A stretch of DNA of 52,103 nucleotides from CAYWHE01 sp964458125. GTDB taxonomy: Bacteria; Bacteroidota; Bacteroidia; AKYH767-A; OLB10. The DNA is taken from assembly GCA_964458125.1 (NCBI GenBank), contig CAYWHE010000001.1:1-52103 (forward strand). Direction: 5' to 3'. Of this stretch, positions 16,294-24,562 are shown piece after piece. The stretch's first letter is position 1; each line of letters opens with the position of its first letter. The position numbers were made by a program, and so were the translations under genes. The notes beneath the pieces are model-generated. The model was not told where the DNA came from. It worked only from the letters and a program-made list of their open reading frames with translations, and searched no databases.

Positions 16294-16938
16294 TCAGCAG
16301 GGTTCAGCCTGGATTACCTGTAAAATTTTTTTCGGCACCTTCCAAATAAAGCGGTAGGGCAACCCTGCATCCGCACCGGCATATTCAACACCTATTCTCG
16401 GACCTGCAGTGATCTCTTCAGAAGCGGGCGACAGACCCCGGTCTTCCAGCCAGATTTCATTTCCTGCCAGGCTGATTCCGGAATGTGTGTAGTGAATGCC
16501 GAGGGCCTGCGAAACTGTGCCCGGTCCACCACTGAACGATTTACCCGTCATTGCAGTATTTCTCCGCTTCATCATCACCTCAAGTCCATGAGTGGGAACA
16601 AGGGCCCTGACCAGGATGGCATGGGGGGTATCCCGTTTGCTGGTGACGATATTAAACAGGGAGTGTATGCCGTAACAAAGGTACACATACGCTGTACCAC
16701 CGGCTGCATACATGATTTCCGTCCGGCTTGTCCGACGGTTTCCGTAAGCATGGGAGGCCCTGTCCGTCACGCCTTCATAGGCCTCCGTTTCGGTAATAAT
16801 GCCTCCCGTCAGGAATCCCTGGAAGGAGGTAAATAAATATTTACCAAGAACGGACTGAGCCAGCCGGACAACATTTTCCTCTTCATAAAAGGATTTGGGC
16901 AATTTCATAGGGAAATTGGGTTCAACGATTCGGGACAT
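16294..16938 (-). CDS. mpg: 3-methyladenine DNA glycosylase (AAG/MPG family)
   Basis: This 214-residue monofunctional base-excision glycosylase removes alkylated purines such as 3-methyladenine. The family signature is intact: LGKYLFT, then ITETEAYEG near residue 48 carrying the catalytic Glu region, RTEIMYAAGGTAYVYLCYGIH with the DNA-intercalating Tyr region, and SGGPGTVSQALGI further on, with GPRIGVEYAG near the C-terminus. Length is normal. An ATG ten codons in (MKLPKSFYE) is an equally good start. It lies 24 bases downstream of recQ on the same strand, so the two repair genes probably share a transcript. No clear terminator follows. Confidence 0.93.
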   Translation of the reverse strand: MSRIVEPNFPMKLPKSFYEEENVVRLAQSVLGKYLFTSFQGFLTGGIITETEAYEGVTDRASHAYGNRRTSRTEIMYAAGGTAYVYLCYGIHSLFNIVTSKRDTPHAILVRALVPTHGLEVMMKRRNTAMTGKSFSGGPGTVSQALGIHYTHSGISLAGNEIWLEDRGLSPASEEITAGPRIGVEYAGADAGLPYRFIWKVPKKILQVIQAEPC

Positions 16939-16962
16939 GGGCCGGAAATCATTCTAAAAAAA

Positions 16963-18867
16963 TCAATCCACCCATTCCAGTTCCTGTTTACCGGTATAAC
17001 GGAGGTTTTCGTTATCCAGCAGCCACTGAATAATTTTCAGGGTTTTGTCCTCATTACCCGCCTTAACCGTATTGACCAGTTCTGTCAGGGGCAGGTGCTT
17101 CTGCAGCACGGCCATTTTAATTTTATCCCGGATTCCTTTAAACTCCATTTCATTCAGATCAAGTTTATTCCGGCTGCGGCAATAATCACATATCCCGCAA
17201 CGGTGTTCGGTATGTTCCCCGAAATACTGTAACAATAGCTGGCTGCGGCATTCATGCCTGGAGGTGATGTAGTGAATCATGGCGTTGACCTTATGCTCCG
17301 CCCTCTTTTTTCGTTGCTCCAGGTTGTCCCGGCTGATCCTGATCCGGTCTGCATCCTCGCGGGGGAGGGTCAGAATCAGTTGCGGAATTTCCTTTTTAGG
17401 AAGGTATTTCAGTATATCTACTTTTTCCAGGTACCGGAGCGAGCGGATCACCCCGTCCGCATTCATGCCACAGCGCCTGGCAATATCGTGTTCCTGAATG
17501 GAAACAAAATCATCAAACAACCCCTCATAGGATCTCAGCAGCACTTTGATAAAATGATCGTAACCCGCCTGCCGGACCTGGAAATTATACAGGTCATTGC
17601 CGTTAACCGTAATTTTTATTTTGGACTGCATGGCCACGGCATCACTCATCACCAGGTATCCTTCCATTTCCAGCAGCCGAAGGCAGTTAAACGTTTTCAT
17701 CGTTTTCAGTTTGTACTGCTCACAAAAGGCCTGGAGGGTGAAATCATAACTCACACCCATGCCGCTTCCAATGGGCACCTGCAGATAATTCGCCAATGCC
17801 TGGTACACCTGTTTGATTTCAGCCAGCGGAGGAAAGCTTTGTTCCAGGTTTGCATACAGGTTGTCAATATCCAGCTGCTGGTATAACAGTACCGCATAAG
17901 CTGTCTTTTCATCTCGCCCGGCACGCCCGGCTTCCTGGTAATACGATTCCGGGTTGTCAGGAACGTCAAAATGAATGACCCAGCGCACATCGGGCTTGTC
18001 GATTCCCATCCCAAATGCATTGGTGGCCACCATGGCGCGTACCTTCCCTTGCAGCCACTCCTCCTGTTTTTTATTGCGTTGGGCCTGTTCCAGCCCGGCG
18101 TGGTAATCATGTGCCGGGACCTGGTGGTATTCCAAAAATTCAGCCAGCTCCCGCGTTTTTCTCCGGCTTTTCACATACACGATGCCTGACCCGGGGACAC
18201 CCCTGATAATATTGAGCATGCGTGTAAATTTATCTTCTTCGTAAAAAACCACATAGGTCAGATTTTTACGTTCAAAGCTTTTCTGGAATATAATTTTTTT
18301 CCGGAAGTGCAGTTTTTCCATGATGTCAGCCTGTACATCCGGTGTTGCCGAAGCGGTCAGTGCCATCACCGGAACCTTCGGATGCAACTCGCGAATGGCG
18401 GCAACCTGGAGGTATGGAGGACGGAAATCATATCCCCACTGTGATATGCAATGCGCTTCGTCTACGGCAATCAGGCATACCTTCATCCGGGCGATGCGTT
18501 GTCTGGCCAGGTCGGTCACCAGCCTTTCGGGTGACAGGTATAAAAACTTGACGGCTCCATGCACGCAATTATCAAAAGCAACATCCACCTCTTCGGCCCG
18601 CATGCCGCTGAAAATAGCTTGTGCCCGTATTCCCTTTTTCTTCAGATTTTCTACCTGGTCCTTCATCAAGGCAATCAGGGGGGATATCACCAGGCATACC
18701 CCGTCTGTGAGCATGGCCGGCACCTGGAAACAAACAGACTTTCCTCCCCCTGTGGGTAATAGAGCAAGGGTATCATTTCCCTGCAGTACGGAAGCTATAA
18801 TATCTTCCTGCAGGGGCCTGAAATGGGAATGACCCCAATATTGCCTTAAAATGGATAATGGATTCAT
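16963..18867 (-). CDS. recQ: ATP-dependent DNA helicase RecQ
   Basis: This is a 634-residue 3'-5' helicase for recombination and replication-fork repair. Walker A is LLPTGGGKS (K43), and the Walker B box DEAH is followed by CISQWGYDFRP, the RecQ aromatic-rich loop. Motif VI reads YYQEAGRAGRDE. The RecQ C-terminal zinc site is recognisable as C...C..C..C around CGICDYC. No convincing C-terminal HRDC domain is seen; instead it ends in a short winged-helix-like stretch, as in a common shorter RecQ form. It is the first gene of a likely recQ-mpg unit. The 212-base upstream gap contains an 8-bp inverted repeat but no clear -7 element. Confidence 0.95.
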   Translation of the reverse strand: MNPLSILRQYWGHSHFRPLQEDIIASVLQGNDTLALLPTGGGKSVCFQVPAMLTDGVCLVISPLIALMKDQVENLKKKGIRAQAIFSGMRAEEVDVAFDNCVHGAVKFLYLSPERLVTDLARQRIARMKVCLIAVDEAHCISQWGYDFRPPYLQVAAIRELHPKVPVMALTASATPDVQADIMEKLHFRKKIIFQKSFERKNLTYVVFYEEDKFTRMLNIIRGVPGSGIVYVKSRRKTRELAEFLEYHQVPAHDYHAGLEQAQRNKKQEEWLQGKVRAMVATNAFGMGIDKPDVRWVIHFDVPDNPESYYQEAGRAGRDEKTAYAVLLYQQLDIDNLYANLEQSFPPLAEIKQVYQALANYLQVPIGSGMGVSYDFTLQAFCEQYKLKTMKTFNCLRLLEMEGYLVMSDAVAMQSKIKITVNGNDLYNFQVRQAGYDHFIKVLLRSYEGLFDDFVSIQEHDIARRCGMNADGVIRSLRYLEKVDILKYLPKKEIPQLILTLPREDADRIRISRDNLEQRKKRAEHKVNAMIHYITSRHECRSQLLLQYFGEHTEHRCGICDYCRSRNKLDLNEMEFKGIRDKIKMAVLQKHLPLTELVNTVKAGNEDKTLKIIQWLLDNENLRYTGKQELEWVD

Positions 18868-18954
18868 GAATATTTATACAGGTCGACAGCCATTCCGGAT
18901 TAACTGCTCATGCGGGCTATTCATTAGCAGACCGCTTATGATGGACTGAATTAT

Positions 18955-18986
18955 AACCGGATCCTGTCCATTGTCATCATCCGGTT
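18955..18986. repeat. Perfect 8-bp inverted repeat between the TPR gene and recQ
   Basis: AACCGGAT at about 18955-18962 and ATCCGGTT at 18979-18986 with a 16-base loop. It lies between two minus-strand genes. No U-tract follows, so it is not a standard terminator; a protein-binding or RNA-processing site is possible. I see no gene in the surrounding gap 18868-19079. Confidence 0.45.
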
Positions 18987-19079
18987 GATCCCCTTAAACG
19001 GAGACCGTCACCACGGTATGGTCCCTGGATTATAAAGTTACTTCGCCTGCAGCGGAAAGGCAGAACAATTGACCTGTGC

Positions 19080-19841
19080 CTACTTCTTTTTATCCTTCTC
19101 TTTATCTGCAGGAGCGGGAGCCTTCATGGACTCCAGGTTGTTTTTAGCAAGCGCAAACTCCGGAAATATTTTCAAAGCCGCTTCAAAATCCTCTTTGGCT
19201 TTATCTGGTTTATTCAGTTCTTTTTGAAGGACACCGCGAAGATTCAACGCAGCCGCAGCAAGGGGTACTTCCTGAGAATTCTGCTGGTCGATGTTGATAT
19301 TGATTTTATCCCCGGCGGATTTGGGATCACTGATGACCTGATTCACGGTGATTTCACATTCCCCAAGGCGTTTCAGGGTATATTGCAGGACAGCGATCTG
19401 GTAAGCATGGTAAATACTTTTGGTTTTGGCATACAGCTTTTCATACATCTCCAGGGATTCCTTATGATTATTAATGGCTCCCTGACAGATGGCGCTAAGT
19501 TCCATCATTGGAATGCTCTGGGGATCGCGTTCAAGATATATATTGGCAGACAACAAAGCCTGGGAATAAGCCCCGGTGGAAAAGTAAATGCGTGCGAGCG
19601 TGTCCAGGTAATCAATTCTGGCCGGGTATTTTGTGATGAGGGCAAAAACTGCATTCCTGGCCACTTCGTAATCGCCAAAAAGGATTGCAGTCTTGTAAAT
19701 CTTAATATCCAGTGGAATTGTATCGCGCTCGGAAAACGTACTGTTTGGGTTTGCCGGTACAGTAGGCGCCGGTTTTTTAGCCTGTCCGAAACCCAGGAAT
19801 CCCGTAATGAGCAGTGCAGTCAGCAAATAAATTTTCTTCAT
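19080..19841 (-). CDS. Exported tetratricopeptide-repeat protein
   Basis: This is a 253-residue protein starting at MKKIYLLTALLITGFLGFGQA, a clear signal peptide with a cleavage site near residue 21. A Pro/Ala-rich linker is followed by TPR-like helical pairs (for example DTLARIYFSTGAYSQALLSANIYLERDP and LNLRGVLQKELNKPDKAKEDFEAALKIFPEF), about four to five repeats. The tail is highly charged, KDKKK. A role in periplasmic protein-protein contacts is inferred from fold only. An upstream TTG would add 28 residues, but this extension would cover the predicted -7 element and put residues before the signal peptide, so the ATG at 19841 is preferred. It is divergent from pcrA. Confidence 0.85.
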   Translation of the reverse strand: MKKIYLLTALLITGFLGFGQAKKPAPTVPANPNSTFSERDTIPLDIKIYKTAILFGDYEVARNAVFALITKYPARIDYLDTLARIYFSTGAYSQALLSANIYLERDPQSIPMMELSAICQGAINNHKESLEMYEKLYAKTKSIYHAYQIAVLQYTLKRLGECEITVNQVISDPKSAGDKININIDQQNSQEVPLAAAALNLRGVLQKELNKPDKAKEDFEAALKIFPEFALAKNNLESMKAPAPADKEKDKKK

Positions 19842-19864
19842 AGAATAGGAGTTGTTGATATTTT

Positions 19865-19918
19865 GATTCGCTAAAGTAAGAAAATTTAAAAATATCACTG
19901 GCAAAAGGTTTATTTTTG
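19865..19918. promoter_or_regulatory. Divergent promoter region, TPR gene and pcrA
   Basis: On the plus strand TATTTTTG at 19911-19918 matches TAnnTTTG and lies 20 bases before the pcrA ATG. On the minus strand a TACTTTAG (one mismatch) lies roughly 25 bases before the TPR start, with a TTG about 23 bases further upstream. The two units share fewer than 100 bases. Confidence 0.5.
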
Positions 19919-19937
19919 AAGGCAATAAGTAGAAAGA

Positions 19938-22295
19938 ATGACGTCAATGCAGGATCATTTTCTGGATAAACTCAATGCGGCACAACGGGAAGCCGTTCAA
20001 TGCACCGAAGGCCCGGTGATGATTATTGCCGGAGCAGGATCCGGGAAAACCCGCGTACTTACCTACCGTGTTGCTTACCTATTGCAGCAGGGCGTGGATC
20101 CCTTTAACATCCTTGCCCTTACCTTTACCAATAAAGCCGCCCGTGAAATGCGTAACCGGATCAGTTCCGTCACTTCCGATGAGGCCCGGAACCTCTGGAT
20201 GGGAACCTTCCATTCCATCTTTGCACGCATCCTCCGCATCGAAGCAGAAAAACTGAATTATCCTGTCAACTTCACCATTTACGATACCGACGACTCCAAA
20301 AACCTGATCAAGGATATCCTGAAGGAGCAGGGGCTGGATGATAAAATATACAAACCTTCCGGGGTGCTCGGACGCATTTCTTCAGCCAAGAACAACCTGG
20401 TTTCCGCCCGGGAATATTCGGAAAATGTTGACCTGGTCAGTGATGACAAATCCATGGGAAGACCTAAAATGGGCATGCTTTATGAGATTTACCAGAACAG
20501 GTTGTTCAAGGCGGGGGCCATGGATTTTGATGACCTCTTGTTCAATACCTACCTGTTGCTGAAAAAATATCCCGATTGCCTGAGCAAATACCAGCATAAG
20601 TTCCGGTATGTCATGGTGGATGAATTCCAGGATACCAATTTTGCGCAGTATGTTATTGTACGGAAAATCGCTGCACAACACCAGAATATTTGTGTGGTTG
20701 GCGATGATGCCCAGAGTATTTACGCCTTCCGGGGAGCCAACATACAGAATATCCTGAGTTTCGAAAAAGATTACCCGGATCTGAAAACCTTTAAACTCGA
20801 ACAAAATTACCGAAGCACGAAAAATATTGTGCATGCCGCCAACTGTGTCATTGAACACAATCACGGGAGACTGCCTAAGGAAATCTGGACGGAAAACAGC
20901 TCCGGCGACCGCATCCGTGTGCTTCGTGCCTTAAGCGATAACGAAGAAGGGCAACTGGTGGCAAGGGAAATTTTCAACGAAAAAATGAACGGGCAGTTGG
21001 CCAATAAGGACTTTGCCATCCTCTACCGCACCAATGCCCAGTCGAGAAGCATGGAAGAGGCCCTCCGGCGTCAGAACATTCCCTACCGTATTTACGGGGG
21101 TTTGTCATTTTATAAAAGAAAGGAAATCAAGGATTTGCTGGCATACTTCCGCCTGGCTATCAATCCCCTTGATGAAGAAAGCATCAAGCGGGTAATCAAT
21201 TATCCCGGACGCGGTATTGGAACTACCAGTATAGAGAAGTTGATGATCGCTGCTTCAAGAGCCGAAACTTCAATGTGGGAGGTGATGCTGAATATTCACA
21301 CCATGGCATCGGATATCGCCCCCAATACACGTGCAAAAATTGCTGACTTCGCCACCATGATACAGAGTTTCCAGGTCATGCTGCCGGATCACCCGGCTTA
21401 TGAACTGGCCAGTCATATCGCCACCTCATCCGGTCTGCTGAAGGAGTTGTATCATGACCGCACCCCGGAAGGCATCAGTCATTACGAAAACCTTCAGGAA
21501 CTGCTCAACGGCATCCGGGAGTTTTCGGACGAAGGGACATTACCAGTTGCTATACCCGGCGATATCAGAAATGATCAGGCTTTGCGAACGCTTGACCTTT
21601 ATATGCAGGACATCGCCCTGCTGACCGATGCCGAAAACAAGGATGACGGTGATACGGACAAGGTTTCCCTGATGACCGTGCATGCCGCCAAAGGTCTTGA
21701 GTTCAGGCATGTTTTCGTGACAGGACTGGAGGAGAATCTTTTTCCCTCCCAGTTATCGCTTCATGCGCGTGCCGACCTGGAAGAAGAACGAAGGTTATTT
21801 TATGTGGCCATCACCCGAGCCGAAAAAAAACTGACACTCACCTATGCAGCCAGCCGTTACCGCTGGGGCACACCGGTAAGTTGCGACCGCAGCCGGTTTA
21901 TTGCTGAAATTAAACCGGAATACCTGGACCAGGTACTGTCGAAACCCTCCCGTCATTTTGAGGAAGAAACCGAAAACTGGAATTATTTCGGAAGGCCTCA
22001 GCGAAACACGGGCCAGGAGGAACGTTCCAAGTCCAAATCTTCAGCACCGGCAGGCTTCAAACAGCTTAAACAAATAAAAAATGCACCTGTTGCAACCTCT
22101 CCGAATCCCGATTTCAAGGCTGTCAATCCCGGTGACATTGTGGCCGGTATGGAAATCGAACATGAACGATTCGGTGCCGGCAAGGTCATACGTATCGAAG
22201 GCAATTTCCCCGACAGCAAGGCCACCATCGTTTTTAACGCTGCCGGACAAAAGCAGCTTCTCCTGAAATATGCCAAGTTGAAAATCCTGGGATAA
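19938..22295 (+). CDS. pcrA: UvrD/PcrA-type DNA helicase
   Basis: This 785-residue superfamily 1A helicase acts in nucleotide excision repair and conflict resolution. The order of motifs is complete: Q-motif LNAAQREAVQ, Walker A AGAGSGKT (K37), TFTNKAAREM (Ia), VDEFQDTN (II), GDDAQSIYAFRGA (III), QNYRST (IV), and late motifs MTVHAAKGLEF and YVAITRAEKKL. The C-terminal 50 residues (PGDIVAGMEIEHERFGAGKV) form the small Tudor-like domain that in PcrA/UvrD contacts RNA polymerase. Length is normal for the family. There is a second in-frame ATG three codons in. It is transcribed from the divergent region shared with the TPR gene. Confidence 0.95.
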   Translation: MTSMQDHFLDKLNAAQREAVQCTEGPVMIIAGAGSGKTRVLTYRVAYLLQQGVDPFNILALTFTNKAAREMRNRISSVTSDEARNLWMGTFHSIFARILRIEAEKLNYPVNFTIYDTDDSKNLIKDILKEQGLDDKIYKPSGVLGRISSAKNNLVSAREYSENVDLVSDDKSMGRPKMGMLYEIYQNRLFKAGAMDFDDLLFNTYLLLKKYPDCLSKYQHKFRYVMVDEFQDTNFAQYVIVRKIAAQHQNICVVGDDAQSIYAFRGANIQNILSFEKDYPDLKTFKLEQNYRSTKNIVHAANCVIEHNHGRLPKEIWTENSSGDRIRVLRALSDNEEGQLVAREIFNEKMNGQLANKDFAILYRTNAQSRSMEEALRRQNIPYRIYGGLSFYKRKEIKDLLAYFRLAINPLDEESIKRVINYPGRGIGTTSIEKLMIAASRAETSMWEVMLNIHTMASDIAPNTRAKIADFATMIQSFQVMLPDHPAYELASHIATSSGLLKELYHDRTPEGISHYENLQELLNGIREFSDEGTLPVAIPGDIRNDQALRTLDLYMQDIALLTDAENKDDGDTDKVSLMTVHAAKGLEFRHVFVTGLEENLFPSQLSLHARADLEEERRLFYVAITRAEKKLTLTYAASRYRWGTPVSCDRSRFIAEIKPEYLDQVLSKPSRHFEEETENWNYFGRPQRNTGQEERSKSKSSAPAGFKQLKQIKNAPVATSPNPDFKAVNPGDIVAGMEIEHERFGAGKVIRIEGNFPDSKATIVFNAAGQKQLLLKYAKLKILG

Positions 22296-22332
22296 TCCCC
22301 ACCTGGCAGAAGGCGCTGTTTTTCGCAGTTTA

Positions 22333-22362
22333 TTGAATTTTCAGCTTTTTTTCATATTTTCG
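22333..22362 (+). promoter_or_regulatory. Promoter for the PKD/Ig-like repeat protein
   Basis: TTG at 22333-22335, a 19-base spacer, then TATTTTCG at 22355-22362 (one mismatch to TAnnTTTG). The TTG therefore looks like the -33 box, not a start codon, and the gene starts at the ATG at 22390. Confidence 0.55.
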
Positions 22363-22389
22363 TCTTATAAATTAATAAGCCGGTTTCCT

Positions 22390-24558
22390 ATGAAAAAAAC
22401 AGTCTTTCTTACCCCCGCAATCATTTTATTCCTGCTGTTGAAGGTTATTGCCCAGACAGGCTCCTACAACCAAACTGCACCAAACATTTACAGTGTGAAT
22501 AGTTACACCAATGTAACGTTTACCAATACCCCGTACTACGCTTCCTCCGGGACACTTGCTTTTTCTTGGATTGCATGCCATCAGCCCGGCTTTGGAGCCA
22601 GCACGGTCAATGTTGACCTGCTGACCAGTACCGGTTACCAAAACATAGCCAGTTACAGCAGTTCGCTTGACTGCAGCTCCATCAGTCAAAGTAAATCCTT
22701 AAGCGGTTCGCAACTTTCAGATGCTGTCGTAGCCGGAGCCGGCAACATTATTTTCAGATTTTATATTTCCGACGGCTGCCAGGCCGGTGTAGGATGCGCC
22801 TCTATAAACGACCCGGCCGTCATCGGTATTAACCTGACATACCCTTATTCCATTGCCGACTTCACCGTCAGCGATACCACCTTATGCCCTGGCCAAACCA
22901 TTACCTTTACCGATATAACCCCGGGTACGGTTAACAGCCGCAATTGGAGTTTTCCCGGCGGCTCCCCTTCATCCGCTACCGGAGCCTCGCCTTCCGTCAC
23001 CTACAATACACCCGGCTGGTATAATGTCACACTGACCACTACCGGTCCCGGAGGGAGTAATACCACCACGAAAACCGCCCTTCTATATGTCTATACACCA
23101 CCCGTTGCAACCATCACCCCGGGAGGCCCTGTTACTTTCTGCAACGGAGGTTCGGTAAACCTGCAGGCCAATACAGGACCGGGATTATCCTATACCTGGA
23201 AAAAAAGCGGAAACATTATCAACGGGGCCTCCAATGCATCCTATTCCGCCACCACCTCCGCCAATTATAAAGTGGTGGTGACCAGTTCCGATGGTTGCAG
23301 TACGACATCCGCCATCGTGACCGTGACGGTCAATGCCAATCCCACGGCCATCATTTCTGCCAACGGACCGGTTACGTTCTGCCCGGGTGGTACGGTTACC
23401 CTTCAGGCACTGACCGGTGGCGGGTTTACATATAAATGGAAAAAAAACAACGTGCTCATCAGTGGTGCCACCACTTCTTCCTATGCCGCAACCACCAGTG
23501 GGAATTACAGCTGCAAGGTCACCAACGGTAACGGCTGCTCATCCAGCAGCAATACCATCGGTGTTACCGTCAATACCCCGAAAGCCACACTTACCCTGTC
23601 GGGCAATGCCACCTTTTGCCAGGGAGGATCTGCTCTGCTGAAAGCCAATACCGGCAGCGGGTTAACCTATCAGTGGATCAGGAACGGGGCCAATATTTCC
23701 GGGGCAGCGGACTCAGCGTATACAGTTACCGTTAGCGGAAATTATAAGGTTAAAGTGACCAACAATTGCGGCAGTTCAACGTCAACGGTCAAAACCATTA
23801 CGGTCAACAGCCTGCCATCCGCTTCCATTTCCGCCAATGGTCCGCTTACGTTTTGCAGCGGCTCCACCGTCACACTCAATGCCAATACGGGAACAGGATT
23901 AACTTATGTGTGGAAGAAAAACAACAGCACGATTTCAGGCGCTACCGGTTCTTCCTATGTGGCTTCGACACAAGGATCGTATAAGGTGGTGGTTACCAAT
24001 GCGTCGGGATGTACAGCGGTGTCCAACACGCTGACAGTAGCGGTTAATGCCACCATTGCCAGCATCACACCAGGAGGCCCGCTTTCCTTTTGCAGCGGCG
24101 ACAGTGTTGTCCTGACTGCCAACAGCGGGGCAGGGCTTACCTACCAATGGCTGAAAAACAACACCAACATCAGCGGAGCAACCTCCATCAGTCATACAGC
24201 CAAAACAGCCGGTACATATAAAGTTATAGTTACGAATTCGACCACCGGTTGCGCTGCCATTTCTTCCGGGCTCAGCGTTACCGTAAACTGCAAAATTTCC
24301 GGAACGGGCGGAGACTTTCATGTCCTCGTAGTTCCGAATCCCTTCACCTACGATTTCCTGGTGACCTTTGAAAACTTCAGCCAGGATCCACTCCTTGGCG
24401 AAGTTTATTCGATGACCGGACAGTTACTCAGCAGTCAGGTTATTCCGGATCCTCAAAACGGTTTCCGCACCGGCCAGGATTTGCCGGCGGGCATATACCT
24501 CCTGAAAATACGACAGGGAACAGAAACCAGGAACATGAGTCTGGTAAAAGGAAAATAG
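22390..24558 (+). CDS. Secreted PKD and Ig-like repeat protein with type IX sorting domain
   Basis: This is a 722-residue exported protein. The signal peptide is MKKTVFLTPAIILFLLLKVIAQ. Next come an N-terminal beta-rich domain (about 22-155), a PKD domain near 160-235 (ADFTVSDTTLCPGQTITFTD ... PGWYNVTLTTTGPGGS), and five Ig-like repeats of 79 residues starting near 240, 320, 399, 478 and 557. Each repeat carries (P/S)(L/V/A)(T/S)FC...L.A.TG.GLTY.W...G..Y.V.VT...GC, with two Cys likely to pair. The last 80 residues (VLVVPNPF ... GEVYSMTGQLL ... DLPAGIYLLKI) are a type A sorting domain for the type IX secretion system. It is probably a cell-surface or released binding protein; the ligand is unknown. 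The gene converges on the UbiD-like gene with only four bases between their stops. Confidence 0.87.
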   Translation: MKKTVFLTPAIILFLLLKVIAQTGSYNQTAPNIYSVNSYTNVTFTNTPYYASSGTLAFSWIACHQPGFGASTVNVDLLTSTGYQNIASYSSSLDCSSISQSKSLSGSQLSDAVVAGAGNIIFRFYISDGCQAGVGCASINDPAVIGINLTYPYSIADFTVSDTTLCPGQTITFTDITPGTVNSRNWSFPGGSPSSATGASPSVTYNTPGWYNVTLTTTGPGGSNTTTKTALLYVYTPPVATITPGGPVTFCNGGSVNLQANTGPGLSYTWKKSGNIINGASNASYSATTSANYKVVVTSSDGCSTTSAIVTVTVNANPTAIISANGPVTFCPGGTVTLQALTGGGFTYKWKKNNVLISGATTSSYAATTSGNYSCKVTNGNGCSSSSNTIGVTVNTPKATLTLSGNATFCQGGSALLKANTGSGLTYQWIRNGANISGAADSAYTVTVSGNYKVKVTNNCGSSTSTVKTITVNSLPSASISANGPLTFCSGSTVTLNANTGTGLTYVWKKNNSTISGATGSSYVASTQGSYKVVVTNASGCTAVSNTLTVAVNATIASITPGGPLSFCSGDSVVLTANSGAGLTYQWLKNNTNISGATSISHTAKTAGTYKVIVTNSTTGCAAISSGLSVTVNCKISGTGGDFHVLVVPNPFTYDFLVTFENFSQDPLLGEVYSMTGQLLSSQVIPDPQNGFRTGQDLPAGIYLLKIRQGTETRNMSLVKGK
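23107..24295 (+). repeat. Five tandem coding repeats of about 237 bp
   Basis: Unit starts fall at about 23107, 23347, 23584, 23821 and 24058, an almost constant 237-bp period (79 codons). Each encodes one Ig-like domain with conserved FC and GC positions. Units are related but not identical at DNA level. Confidence 0.85.
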
Positions 24559-24562
24559 CGGT

